Source of the DNA: Gibbula magus
Taxonomy: Eukaryota; Mollusca; Gastropoda; Trochida; Trochidae
NCBI GenBank assembly: GCA_936450465.1
Contig: OW388301.1
Coordinates: 20,317,523 to 20,381,522 of the forward strand
DNA length: 64,000 nucleotides
Direction: 5' to 3'
In this document: positions 46,701 through 58,054 of the stretch, in pieces
Position numbering within the stretch: the first letter of the stretch is position 1
Layout: each line of letters starts with the position of its first letter
Notes under the pieces: model-generated
What the model saw: only the letters and a program-made list of their open reading frames with translations
The model's database searches: none
Told to the model about the DNA's origin: nothing
Made by a program: the position numbers and the translations under genes

Positions 46701-49700
46701 AGCGTTTTGTTGCATTAAAAGTGGTAAGAGAATTGACCTAGTTTTAGCGGAGTAATTTCATAGACGGTACATCAAAGTGATGATCACGATGTCAGCGATA
46801 TATGGCTGTGAAGTGCCTGGAAACAGTTCTTAATTAAAACAATTTAATAACAAGATGTGCACGATTCTTATTGATAATTGGCTCCTGATTTCTTGTTCAT
46901 GGGCAAATTTTCAATCAGTTCATAAGTATATATCTAATAATTAAAAAGCACTCCTACAGCATACATCACTAGGCCTAGTCACGTTAGAACAAGGGAAGTA
47001 ACTCTAATTTCAACGTTTTGGAAGCTGCGTTGCAGGGTTGATTTTCACACTTAAACGGTAATTATTTGTTTATGACAATACGTACTATTAATGTACATAT
47101 AATACCGTATGCTCAGCCCTCAAGAACAGAGAAATGCTAGTGCGATTGACTAGGCGCGTCGGTAAGCCACACACACTGACACATCAAATTCATTTTGTAC
47201 ACATGCAGTGACACTACATTGAAGCTACTTGCTAATGCTCTTGGCCAAAGTTTTGAATGATTGTTAAAATAAATCTATAATTATCTTGACTTTGTTCAAA
47301 CTATATATATAACTGCACTGTATCATATCCGACGATTTAGGTCTAGTGTTTTCGAATATCCAATCATTCAAGCGGAAATACTCGGGTAAACTCCCGGTTA
47401 CGCTTTTCAATGATTTCGTAAACAGTTTAGGATTCGCATGAAAAGAGTGGAATTTTGCTAAAGTAGTTCGTGTTTTTGACCTTTGACGTGTTTTGTATAT
47501 TTATCAGATTCGGATACCAAGTTTATCAGATTGCTTTATTGCATTGATAACACACTCCATTATATGATAACATGATTTTATTGGCTGCGTATACATTTTA
47601 CCCTGAGTTAGTGAGTGAGTGAGTGAGCTGGGGTTTAACGCCACTTCCAAGAGTATTTCACTTATATCGCGGCTGCTAGTATTACGGCAGGGAGAAAGCC
47701 CGCAACGCCATGTGGCTATGCATTGCGGTGAAACCTGCGAGCAGCGGCTGGAACTAGCGAACCATGGGCGGTACTACACTGAAATTCAGTGTAGCATTGC
47801 ACCCAAACCTTACTGCGTGTAGAACAGTTCTCTACTGCAGACAAAGTTGTCGTGCCCCTGGCGGGATTCGAACCCTGGACCTCTTGATCCGAAACCGAAC
47901 GCGCTAACCACTGCGCTATCCCGCCCCCGATTTTACCCTGAGAGAGGATGCCATTGGAGCATCAAAATGGTTACTCGTACCAAGTTGAATTCAAGATTCA
48001 AGGGCCACAACTCAATTAAAACAAGCAGACAGAGTCGGCCATATCCCCCGCCTTTGGGAAAATTTATTGAAGAATAGTTGTCGAATAACAGTGACTATGA
48101 ACCTTTTTCAACTAAACATAACACACAAAATTTCAGCTCCTTAGACAAAGTGGTTCTGGAGAAGAAGACAAAATGCTAAAAGTTGCACCATGCAATGCCA
48201 TAAGCCCATCGGGCCTTTCAGGCACATCTACACATGATGATTGTTCCACACACCAAGTTTCGTTGAGATATGTCTTATAGTTTTCGAGTTCTGTTCCGGA
48301 AACGAAATTCTAAGTTACATTTCCATGGAAACGGTAAAAAAAATAACTCGAAGAAGTTGAAAACCCCTAAAGGCACATCTACACATGATGATTGTTCCAT
48401 ACACCAAGTTTCTTTGAGATGTGTCCTATAGTTTTCGAGTTCTGTTCCGGAAACGAAATTCTAAGTTACATTTCTATGGAAACGGTCAAAAAAAATAACT
48501 CGAAGAAGTTGAAAACCCCAAAAGGCACATCCACACATGATGATTGTTCCACACACCAAGTTTCGTTGAGATATGTCTTATGGTTTTCGAGTTCTGCTCC
48601 GGAAACGAAATTCTAAGTTACATTTCCATGGAAACGGTCAAAAAAAAATAACTCGAAGAAGTTGAAAACCCCAAAAGGCACATCTAGACATGATGATTGT
48701 TCCACACACCAAGTTTCGTTGAGATATGTCTTATAGTTTTCGAGTTCTGTTCCGGAAACGAAATTCTAAGTTACATTTCCATGGAAACGGTAAAAAAAAA
48801 TAATTCGAAGAAGTTGAAAACCCCAAAAGGCACATCTACATATGATGATTGTTCCACACACCAAGTTTCGTTGAGATATGTCTTATAGTTTTCGAGTTCT
48901 GTTCCGGAAACGAAATTCTAAGTTACATTTCCATGGAAACGGTAAAAAAAAATAACTCGAAGAAGTTGAAAACCCCAAAAGGCACATCTACATATGATGA
49001 TTGTTCCATACACCAAGTTTCGTTGAGATATGTCTTATGGTTTTCGAGTTCTGTTCCGGAAACAAAATTCTAAGTTACATTTCCATGGAAACGGTCAAAA
49101 AAAAATAACTCGAAGAAGTTGAAAACCCCAAAAGGCACATCTAGACATGATGATTGTTCCACACACCAAGTTTCGTTGAGATATGTCTTATAGTTTTTGA
49201 GTTCTGCTCCGGAAACAAAATCGGGACGGACGGACGGACGAACGGACGGACGGAGCTCATTTCAATATCCCCCCCCAACTATGTTGGCGGGGGATAACAA
49301 TATTTCGGAACTGGTTTTCTAACTTCATCAAGAGCATCTACCAGCATGCTAAATTTCACCAACGTAATTCATTATAACAGGAATTAAATATCTTTACCTT
49401 TGGTTCTGCAAATTTCTATCAAGTTGACTACATTTTCGTTCTTCAGTAGCTGTAGGATTTTGATTTCCCTGATTGCTGTGATTGGAAACTGCAACACAAG
49501 AGTTTGTAATCATCAAATAGTTTTTGTCAACAAATGCATGCATGAACCACAAGCCAAGTTTTGTGCAAATATGTTGTGCAACAGAGATGATATCACTAGT
49601 TTCCCCTAGGTGTGAACGTCATTTCACCTCTTTGTTCAACATATTTGTACTAAACTTACTTGTGCATGAACTAACATCACATAAACATCAAGGCATCCAA

Positions 49701-52700
49701 CTTCCAAACGCATAACTCTTGCCAGTCTGCATTACTGGCTGATTTAACCCTCGCGGTATTTCCCTCGCTTTGTTGTGTCAAGATAGTGAATCGCTGCACC
49801 AGAAATGCATAGCGGGCCTGGATTTCTAAACACAGATTTTTTAAGGAAATACTGCAAGGCCTAAATCAGCCAGTAATGGAGACTGGCAAGAGTTATGCCT
49901 TGCATTGGCAAGATGCAATGCATCATGAACCCTTCAACATTCCCTGCAAGGCATAACATGCATTATATTAAAGGGGCAGTAGCACGTTTTTTCGCTCAAA
50001 TATGTCGATGAAATGTATTTGGAAAATATTGTCAACAATAGTAAAACAGCCTTCTCTCTTCGGAAAATCAAGTTAAAAAATGAGTGTACATGGTTTCGTA
50101 AAGCCATAGGAATCGTTATTGTCATTCAAAATAATAAAATGTGTTCACAATAAAATGGTCGCCATGCAATTTTTGCTTTATACGCAACATGGTTATTACC
50201 ACTACGGATAATTGGTTTGTGTAACAGGATGTTTTAAATATAAACAAGTGTTTGCCACTAACATGGCAATGTCCCCCGCCAGTGACATTGAGTTAGTAAG
50301 ACACATCATTGGAGCTACTTTAGTTCATGATATATCGTGTTAATAAGAGTTCTAAAAGTGGTCAAAGTGTTGTAGTGACCTTGAAAATAAGGTCAAGGTC
50401 ACCAAATCGACTGGCGTCTGCGTCATCTTCCAATGTAGACTGACACCAAATTTGAAAACATTTGGTCCAACCGGTCATAATAAATGGTGATAACAAGAGT
50501 TAGAAAAGTGCTCAAAGTGTTGCGGTGACCTTGAAAATAAGGTCAAGGTCACTAAAATAAACTGGTGTCTGTGTCTTTCCCCAATGTAGGCTGAAAACTA
50601 ATTTGAAGACTTTGGATGCAATGTTTCATGAGATATCGCCTTAACAAGAGTCCAAAGAGTGGTCAAAGTGTCGTGGTGACCTTGAAAATAAGGCCAAGGT
50701 CACCAAAAGTGACTGGTGTCTGCGTCTTCCCACAATGTAGGCAGAAACCAAATTTGAAGACTTTGGATGCAACGCTTCATGAGATATCGCGTAAACAAGA
50801 GTTCAAAAAGTGGTGAAAGTGTCGTGGTGACCTTGAAAATAAGACCAAGGTCACCAAAAGTGACTGGTGTCTGCGTCTTCCCACAATGTAGGCAGAAACC
50901 AAATTTGAAGACTTTGGATGTAACGCTTCATGAGATATCGCGTAAACAAGAGTTCAAAAAGTGGTCAAAGTGTCGTGGTGACCTTGAAAATAAGACCAAG
51001 GTCACCAAAATTGACTGGTGTCTGCGTCTTTCCACAATGTAGGCAGAAACCAAATTTTAAGACTTTGGATGTAACGCTTCATGAGATATCGCGTAAACAA
51101 GAGTTCAAAAAGTGGTCAAAGTGTCGTGGTGACCTTGAAAATAAGACCAAGGTCACCAAAATTGACTGGTGTCTGCGTCTTCCCACAATGTAAGCAGACA
51201 TGAAATTTGAAGACTTTGGATGCAACGCTTCATAAGATATCGCGTAAACAAGAAATGTGACGTACGGACGGACGTACGGACGGACGGACGGACGCCGCTG
51301 AATACATAGTCCCCCGTTCTGCGTTGCGGCGGGGGACAATGACATAAACTACCATTATAAATGGAAAATTCTAAAAAATAAAATTTTCAAAAAACGTGCT
51401 ACTGCCCCTTTAAGACTTGTTGTTTTCTGTCAGCTTCTTTGTGTCAGCGTAGCAGCGAGCTGCCCTGGACTTGGTAGTGCAAAAAGCAATCACTGATACA
51501 GAAAAGGTGATGAAAATGCAATAAGGCAGTAAAACCTTTTTTCGCTCAAATATGTCGATGAAATGTATTTGGAAAATAATGTCAACAATAGTAAAACACC
51601 CTTCTCTCTTTCAGAAAATCAAGTTAAAAATGAGTGTACATGTTCCGGATAGCCATGAAAATTGTTTTTGTCATTCTAAATAATAAAATGTGTTCACAAT
51701 AAAATGGCCGCCATGCAATTTTTGCTTAATACGCAACACTGTTATTACCACTGCGGATAATTGGTTTGTGTAATCAGATGTTTTACCCTCTAAAGTAAAT
51801 ATAAATGGCATAAACTATCATTTTAAATTGGAAATTTGAAAAAATAAAATTTTGAAAAAACATGCTACTGCCCCTTGTAGACTTGAATCAGCCTCTGAAA
51901 AGAAACAGGCACAAACTATGCCTAGCGGGTGAATTCGGAGGGATGGGGGGTTTCATTCCTCCAAACAAAAATTATGGATTCATCAGGCACTTTAGGGCCT
52001 GACAAAAACACTGGGCAATTAGCCAAAGACCAGTTATTTGGCCAGTAGATTGTAGTTTCTTTAGGCCAAACTGGCATGTAACATTTTCAGACATCTGCTT
52101 GATTACTTATGTCATGTTTTAGAAGTAAACTTTTGTTGAAATATTGTATCAGACTGGCCTGCTATACTTTAACAACTGTCTGTACTAAAAGTATTATTTG
52201 AGTAAATCTAATAAAGATGAGTTATAATGATGGTTTTGTTAAACATATGGAAGGGGAAAAAGTGAACTCATATGATATTAAATCATAGTCATTTGGTGTT
52301 TCTTTTTATGACTTATCATTTGGCCACAAGGATTATATTTTGGCCAGTAACTATTTGTTGGCACTGGCCAATGTGACCAGAAAGTAAAAATTTATTTGTG
52401 GTTTGAAGACAGAGCTGACAGAAGCGTGCACAACAGCTGCTCTATGGTTTTTCCTCAGATCATGTTGAGTAAAGAGGTCAGGTGAGGAAATTTGCGTTCC
52501 ATCCCCGCTTCCGGAGAAAGCTTCAAGGTCCTTGTTGTTCATCTTCCCACGGCAAGGTGAAACTGTATCGAGATCTCTCCATTTTTACCTTACCTTCAAC
52601 CTTGCCAGAAGTGGTGAAACGAATCAGCGACACCTATTGTGATCACGAGTTACGTCCCTTACCATCTGCTAACATACAGCCAATAAAATTGCAGTTTACA

Positions 52701-55700
52701 TTCGGAACATATTCAAAATATCGACGATCGACACAGTCACAGAGGCAATAAAACTGTCTTCTGATTGGCTTATCCGATTAGCCTGCAGTACGTTAAAATC
52801 TTAGCACTGAAAATGCGAGGGTTGAGGTCAAGGGTGGAAGGAGAAGATATGGAAATATTTTCGTTACGCCTGTGACGTTGTGAAGATGTAGTTGTTATGC
52901 ATTGTTATGAAACCTGGACAAAACTAACAAACCATGGTGCTGCTCTGAAATTCAGTCAGCATTGCACCAAGTCTTCTTGCATATGGAACGATTCACTGGA
53001 GCAGACTATGGCGAGATTTGAACCCAGGACCTTTCACCCAAAGCTGAACATGTTCACCACTGTGATACCCTACCCCAGGCAGTACAGAACATTTAATTAT
53101 ATTCAATTAGATTGGTGATAATAAATAGAAACATGAAACAATTAATAATACTTTAACATGCACATTCTCACATTATTACATGAAGTTATTAAAATGTAGG
53201 ATGTCACATCTCATATATATATGTAGAGATTATTACCAGAGAATTGTGTCATATGACTTCATTATTATATATACAAAATATATTATAAATTATGAAACGA
53301 GTGTGAAGTTTTATATTGCCCGAGCGAGAGCGAGGGTTATATACAAATTTGCATGATTTTCGTAAAAGTCATAAGACACACTTGCGAGTGTAATAATTTC
53401 TTTATTACTCGTTCTTTTCCATTTGATTCGCGTAAAAATAGTCAGAAACTGACCCACTTCTCGGCAAGCAACAGTGACATCACGAACAATCGTTGTATGA
53501 TGTCACAAACGGCAAAATACGGGAAGTCATGGTGAAACAATCGTTGCTAGGCAAACGTTATGTATGCACATGTGCTTATATAAAAAATATCAACTCGGTA
53601 ATTTTCAACCATATGGGTAATATATAGATATATTAGTTATGTATACTTACACCTTCCTTTTCATTTTCCATCAGGACTTTTTTCATGGCTACCAGTCGTT
53701 TGGTTTTCTTGTCTTTGGCTTTGAACACCTCTCTGAAACACACCAGCTTGGTATAAGTAAAATATGAGAACTTTAATATAGACATAAACCTTTTGCCAAA
53801 TGTTAAACAGCGGAACAGCATCATACAAAATTATAGAAAATTCACACCTGACAGAGGTTACACAGTCATTTCTTCTCAGGTAACCCGTTACAATAGGAGT
53901 AACCACTTGGTTAGAAATAGAGAATTCTGATTTGGAAAGACACCTTTGACAATTGGCCATTTTTAGGGCTTATTATCATTTTTGAAATTTTAAATGGGCC
54001 ATTACCCTTTGTAGCAATAGTAACATTTGAAATTTTAATGGGCCATTTTTTCATCCAATGTGTAAAATTGCCCATAGCCCCTGCCTTTCCCAATCCCTGG
54101 TTAAGGTGAGGTGAGGTGAGTTGTGGTTTTCAAGAGTATTTCACTTATATCGCGGCTGCTAGTATTATGGCAGGGAGAAAGCCCGCAATGCCATGTGGTT
54201 ATGCATTGCGGTGAAACCTGCGAGCATCGGCTGGAACTAGCGTACTATGGGTGGTACTGCACTGAAATTCAGTTTAGCATTGCACCAAAACTTAACTGCG
54301 TGTACAACAGTTCTCTACTGCAGACAAAGTTTCTGTGCCCCTGGCGGGATTCGAACCCAGACCCTCTTGATCCGAAGTCGAACGAGCTAACCACTGCGCT
54401 ATCCCGCCCCCTTCCTGGTTAAAGTTAGTTGTGTAATCACAATGTGGTTTCAAACTGAGGATATCAGTCTGTTGCTATAACTATCATGAAGACGTGCGTC
54501 CCTTTACCTGTGCAATGTACACATGTTTCTTACAAGACAAGTAGGGATGAAATGGTACACACATGCCACGGTTCGGTACATATCGCGGTACACAGTCTTC
54601 GGTTCGGTACTTTTCGGTTTGATTCATCAAAAAAAATATAACAAGAGTTGAAGTGTACAAATAACGTAAATTATAAGAAATGAGAATAACATTTTCAGGA
54701 AATCGGCAATGCCAATGATTTTTATTCCGTTCTGTATTCTAAGTCAAACAAAATAATTATTCCCATGTCTCATTTTTTAAGAAATCAATGTTCGTCGTTC
54801 AGAAATAACAATGCTAGCTATTTATAATATCAAATTGTGTTAATAGAAATCTTACTTTTGCAAATACACTGTCTGTCACTCAAACCAAATGGTTTTGTAT
54901 TTTCAAAGCAATTTTCGGTGTACTGAACCGACAGCGGTACAAACACACCCCTAAAGTCAAGTCAGTTGGAGATATAATATATGAGTTTTGATATTTGGGT
55001 ATAAAACATGATGTAATCCATGATGTCAACTAGGGGAATCTGATTGTGAGCTTACCAGGCTCAAGCCACCAATTTTAGAGCATTGCAAAATCCCATTTTG
55101 AATTTTTTGCTTATTCTTGTAGTAATGTAGTAATTTTGACTATGTTGTGTAAAAGTGTTAGAGCTGTGAGGTGAGGTGATTTAGGAGATAAACCTACTGT
55201 ACATGTTTTTAACTTTTTGTGAGTCTACGTAGATTCGATACCAATTTTAATCATCCGGAGCCACTTTCAAGATTATTTCACTTATATCTAGAGGCTAGAG
55301 GATGGATTCGATGATGGATTCTCGGGTTGTATAGTAGCAAATGTTTTCCCCAGATATTTGTATTTCAAGGCCACTGTCCAGGACATAGTCATGTACAATA
55401 CGGTAATCATTACTTGTGACATCAAATCACAGTTAAATTATTTAGTGTGCCAGCAAGGGCTAGCTTCAATGGGTCCAAAAACTTGGATTCTAGTACTCAA
55501 GAGATCAGACTTTCAGATAAAATACAATAATCTTGTGTTATTCTTTGAGGTTTTAGGTTATGCATAACTGTTCAATGTGTATGTGAATTATAGAGTGATC
55601 TCCTTTTATCGATTCCTTAGGGCTGCTCCTTTCACTACCTGGTTCTTGTTCAAATGTCAGGTACATGTGCGAAGTGAAAGAAGTAGCTCCGCACAGCAAT

Positions 55701-56545
55701 AGAACATAGCAATCAGGGGGAGGTGCTAACCATGGAAAAAAGACATGAATACGGTATGTGTTACAAATGTGGATCAAATAAATGATTCACGGCGGTACAC
55801 AAGGGTTAAGAGGCTCGAGGGGGTACCGTCAAAACACAAAGGTAACATTAAAGAATTCATAGATTTAATGTTACGTTTCGCCACCCGTTAGGGCGGCTTC
55901 TTATCCTTGTCTGATGAAGCTGCCCTAACGGGTGGCGAAATGTAACATTAAATCTATGAATTCTTTAATGTGTTACTTTTGTTTTTTGACGGTACCCTCG
56001 AGCAATAGAACATGCTCCGCACACCCAGAACAGAGTTTGGAGTCACTCATTCACTTCGCGTATGAACCGGGCATTCGGAACAACTTTTTACAAGAACTGA
56101 TATTTTGAAAGGAGCAGGCCTCTCCAGTACCAGAAAAAGGACTTCAGTCTAGTTAAATCGAACTTGAAGTCGGCTACCCGATGCCTTGGAAGCCATAATG
56201 CAGGCATGTGATTTCTGTCACTGAATTGTGTTACAGTATATAAAGAAACACACACTTAGTGTATGCATTGTTGGTTTCAACATATTTCGAATCATTACAG
56301 TTGCTATAAATGCTAACAAATTCGATATTAAAAAAAAAACACACCATGTGAATGGATACAATTCAATTGTCTTATGGGACACATTTATCTTATGTCTGCT
56401 TCAGACTCGTGTCAACAGATGGTTAGTTTTCCCAACTTCAATGAATTTACCCGAAAGTACCCTGGCCAATTTTGGCAAGCTTTTCATATTTAGTTTCTTC
56501 TTCGCAGTAGGGGAATAGTAGGTCTTCATATTTGTTCATTTGCAT
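43723..56545 (-). CDS. CDK9: Cyclin-dependent kinase 9 (P-TEFb catalytic subunit)
   Basis: Four coding exons on the minus strand: 56,545-56,451, 53,732-53,651, 49,488-49,398 and 44,561-43,723. Phases join exactly, for 1,107 nt and 368 residues (human about 372). The product is the Ser/Thr kinase that, with cyclin T, phosphorylates RNA polymerase II and releases paused transcription in the nucleus. Visible motifs: zinc-like CPYC-region FPYCEEE, Gly-rich loop KIGQGTFGEVF, catalytic Lys in VAMKKV, PITAIRE helix, ASPYNR-type VSPYNR, HRDMKAAN catalytic loop, DFG in LTDFGLARA, T-loop Thr in PNRYTNRVVTLWYRPPE, CGSI, and C-terminal SMFEYLAPPRR. The start may be Met1 or Met3 (56,539); the frame reads MQMNKYEDLLFPYC. 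Introns of about 2.7, 4.2 and 4.8 kb are filled with transposons. Confidence 0.97.
45445..45621. mobile_element. pogo/Tigger-like MITE
   Basis: TIRs CAGTCAAGCCGCGATAATC and CAGTCAGGCCTCGATAATCC, TA on both sides. Terminal CAGT plus 'CGATAATCCG' is typical of pogo/Tigger elements. Length 177 bp, no transposase. It lies in CDK9 intron 3. Confidence 0.85.
45714..46146. mobile_element. TTAA-flanked MITE (family R), copy 4, 3'-truncated
   Basis: Begins TTAAAGGTACATCCATTGTG and matches the other copies to about GGTACTTCTC, where a Helentron-type element replaces its right end. Confidence 0.75.
46147..46345. mobile_element. Helentron-type element without tandem array
   Basis: The left end ACAAGCAGACAGAGTCGGCC-ATATCCCCCGCC is shared with 48,012. 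It has one short core and then GACAGACGGAGCTCATTTC, the same right-hand phrase as at 49,250. Confidence 0.65.
46521..46673. repeat. Fold-back element in CDK9 intron 3
   Basis: Left GAGATTATTAACC...GTGTGTTTCCGTATCATTAA, right its inverse, centred on GCGAGCCTTCGGCGAGC. The arms (about 70 bp) match closely. Confidence 0.85.
47608..47927 (-). mobile_element. tRNA-derived SINE in CDK9 intron 3
   Basis: Complete copy with head boxes TAGCGCAGTGGTTAGCGCG and GGGTTCGAATCCCG and a GTGAGTGAGTGAG tail. Flanking ATTTTACCCTGAG on both sides is a 13-bp target duplication. Confidence 0.92.
48012..49305. mobile_element. Helentron-type ('pearl'-like) element with ~7 tandem monomers
   Basis: The left end AGACAGAGTCGGCC-ATATCCCCCGCC is followed by seven copies of a ~152-bp monomer (CACATCTACACATGATGATT, CACCAAGTTTCGTTGAGATA, AGTTCTGTTCCGGAAACGAA, AACTCGAAGAAGTTGAAAAC), then (GGAC)n and a right end GTTGGCGGGGGATAAC. 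The layout matches molluscan pearl/CvA elements, now placed with Helentrons. It ends about 90 bp from CDK9 exon 3. Open frames inside are repeat artefacts. Confidence 0.85.
49706..49912. repeat. Fold-back repeat in CDK9 intron 2
   Basis: Left arm GCATAACTCTTGCCAGTCTG-CATTACTGGCTGATTTA, right arm its inverse; about 60 bp each. It is the intact form of the element split at 45,655-46,405. Confidence 0.8.
49968..51413. mobile_element. TTAA-flanked MITE (family M), copy 3, interrupted
   Basis: Left TTAAAGGGGCAGTAGCACGT and right inverse ending GCCCCTTTAA belong to one MITE, split by the Helentron-type element at 50,245-51,343. Confidence 0.85.
50245..51343. mobile_element. Helentron-type ('pearl'-like) element with ~6 tandem monomers
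   Basis: Left AATGTCCCCCGCCAGTGACA; about six ~150-bp monomers (GTGACCTTGAAAATAAGGTC, AAGGTCACCAAAA, TTTGGATGCAACGCTTCATG), then (GGAC)n and a right end GTTGCGGCGGGGGACA. Inserted into the family-M MITE. The monomer frames (e.g. around VVVTLKIRPRSPK) repeat with the DNA and are not genes. Confidence 0.85.
51527..51882. mobile_element. TTAA MITE (family M), copy 4, left end lost
   Basis: The internal sequence (TTTTCGCTCAAATATGTCGA, CAATAAAATGGCCGCCATGC) and right TIR (GCTACTGCCCCTT) match copy 3; the left end is degraded. 51,890-52,880 shows no recognised gene. Confidence 0.75.
52890..53085 (-). mobile_element. Heavily diverged SINE fragment
   Basis: Retains GCATTG..ATGAAACCTG, AACCATGGTGCTGCTCTGAA and a weak B-box-like GGGTTCAAAT, in SINE order. 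Confidence 0.5.
53226..53624. repeat. MITE-like repeat, copy 3 (inverted)
   Basis: Inverse orientation of 3,708-4,079: GAGATTATTACC at the left, CAACCATATGGGTAATA at the right, with GCCCGAGCGAGAGCGAGGGT and ACAATCGTTG..TGATGTCA inside. It ends about 27 bp from CDK9 exon 2. Confidence 0.65.
54103..54412 (-). mobile_element. tRNA-derived SINE in CDK9 intron 1
   Basis: Full SINE with A box TAGCGCAGTGGTTAGCTCG and B box GGGTTCGAATCCCG. CCTGGTTAA on both sides is a target duplication. Confidence 0.9.
54540..54955. repeat. Repeat with CGGTTCGGTAC ends
   Basis: Starts with ACGGTTCGGTACATATCGCG and related GGTTCGGTACTTTTCGG, and ends with CGGTGTACTGAACCGACAGC. The ends are partly inverse. Probably a MITE; borders uncertain. 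It lies in CDK9 intron 1. Confidence 0.4.
55211..55250 (+). repeat. Left partner of inverted pair flanking CDK9 exon 1
   Basis: AACTTTTTGTGAGTCTACGT-AGATTCGATACCAATTTTA. Its inverse, with one extra base, lies at 57,364-57,404, 2.1 kb away. CDK9 exon 1 and its presumed promoter lie between. Confidence 0.7.
55813..56003. repeat. Fold-back element with hammerhead-like core
   Basis: Arms of about 80 bp (GCTCGAGGGGGTACCGTC ... TCGCCACCCGTTAGGGC) face each other. Just right of the centre is CTGATGA, then a GCTGCCC/GGGTGGC stem, then GAAA, the conserved core layout of a hammerhead ribozyme. Helix I could not be paired by eye. Confidence 0.75.
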
Positions 56546-56559
56546 ATTAATTCAAGTTT

Positions 56560-56700
56560 GTTTTCCAATGTTTATCAACGACAGTTCTGCCGGTACACTC
56601 CCACGATGCATGCGCTTCCGGGTTTTACGTCATCGAATGTCGCTTATAACAATTTAAAGCACGCTAATAAACATTAATTTTGTTGTTATCGTGTACTAGA
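56560..56700 (-). promoter_or_regulatory. Presumed CDK9 promoter
   Basis: Sequence just upstream of the CDK9 start. It holds a CRE-like TTACGTCA (56,625-56,632) about 80 bp from the ATG and a locally GC-richer patch (CACGATGCATGCGCTTCCGG). No TATA box is evident. Role is inferred from position. Confidence 0.35.
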
Positions 56701-57363
56701 TTTATAAATGTATGTTAGTAATATTTATGTTTTGTTTTATGTAATGGCCCAGGTAACCCTTTTAATCAATAACTGTTATTTACCTTGATGTAAGCGGTTA
56801 CTTCCTGTGGCATGCTGAGGGGCCGTCTCAAAATATTTCAGTCCCATTCTGAATATCCATGCTGCTCTACTTTTAGCCTTTGGGTGGCATTTGATAACTT
56901 GATAATAAATTTAATTAACACTTTTTAACTTCAACCTTCGCTAAAATATTAGAGTTATTACTCGATCGTTGATAAACATAATTTAATGTGTTTAAATTGG
57001 AACTTTCGAGATATATATACTATATATATAATATATAAGTTTTATCTTTATGTTTAGACACTCGTTCCAATTCACAGTGATAAGAAACTGTAGGAGAGAT
57101 TGTTGATTTTTAAGAGCCGTATATTTCACATGCACAGTCACGGATATTTTTGTGTCAAAGTCGAGCAGTCAACACTAAAGAACAAAGCAAGTAGATTGTT
57201 GTAAGTAGCCTTTAGGTCCATATAAATTATGATGCCATTTCTTGACAGTTATTATGGGCATATTTTACTGATATTGTAATCAAATTTGTTTCCTTTTTCA
57301 GGCAGCAACATATTTTTTAAACAAACAAACTTAGTAAGCTAAATTTTAATTCGACTACGACTG

Positions 57364-57404
57364 ATAAAATTGGTATCGAATCTACGTTAGACTCACAAAA
57401 AGTT
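57364..57404 (-). repeat. Right partner of inverted pair flanking CDK9 exon 1
   Basis: Inverse of 55,211-55,250 (TAAAATTGGTATCGAATCTA ... CACAAAAAGTT). See that entry. Confidence 0.7.
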
Positions 57405-57890
57405 AAGGTTTCTAATTGAAATATTTATCCTCCAGAAAATTGACTCTATTTCATGCGGATGAAATCGCAACCGTCGCTTGTTCTCTTGTTTTAAAACATA
57501 AACATGCATGAATTATGTAGTAGGAAAGGTTCTGTAATTTTTGTTTAAAGTGTGTGTTCAAAGTTGCAGCAAATTGCACGGTACTTCAATTATATAGATA
57601 GGTTTCCATCGTTATAACTTTTCTAGAATTTCTTATCACTAAAGTAAACTGAGAACAAAATATTTAGGGATATTTTGAAATATTTAAATTATGAATAATG
57701 ATGTATTTATTAGATGGCATACTAATGAACTATTAATCATAAAAATATCAAATATACCAATTTTGTCCAGTATATATAAACATGCATACATGTAGTAAAT
57801 ATCGAAGTAGGTTTTAATGAGACCGGGCATTTCCATTTTGAAAGTGTTATCACAATACAGTGGGGGTATCGGAAAGCCCAAAGGAGAACT

Positions 57891-57991
57891 GTGTTCAATA
57901 TCGCTAGTTCTAGCGAGAACCCGCTGGCGATCCAAAGGCAAAACATAGGCAGCGCATGCAAGATCTCGCTAGAACTAGCGATCTTGAACAC
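57891..57991. repeat. Small fold-back element
   Basis: GTTCAATATCGCTAGTTCTA-GCGAGA and its inverse (about 27-bp arms, one mismatch) around a 45-bp centre. Confidence 0.8.
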
Positions 57992-58054
57992 GCTTCGCAC
58001 GTTGAACCACCGTCAACGTCATCTCTAAATGACGTCATGGACGGCAATTGCCTC

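Noticed and set aside
48392..49073. Repeated open frames of about 63-74 residues
   Set aside because: The same frame recurs once per Helentron monomer; it reflects DNA repeat structure, not a protein family.
50616..51193. Repeated open frames containing VVVTLKIRPRSPK
   Set aside because: These are translations of the ~150-bp tandem monomers of a Helentron-type element.
52482..52751. 89-residue plus-strand open frame
   Set aside because: No recognisable motif, no splice partners and no repeat in a sister region; likely chance.
56760..56830. Possible short exon (MPQEVTAYIK followed by GTAAAT) on the minus strand
   Set aside because: No partner exon or recognisable family; the true CDK9 first exon was found at 56,451-56,545.
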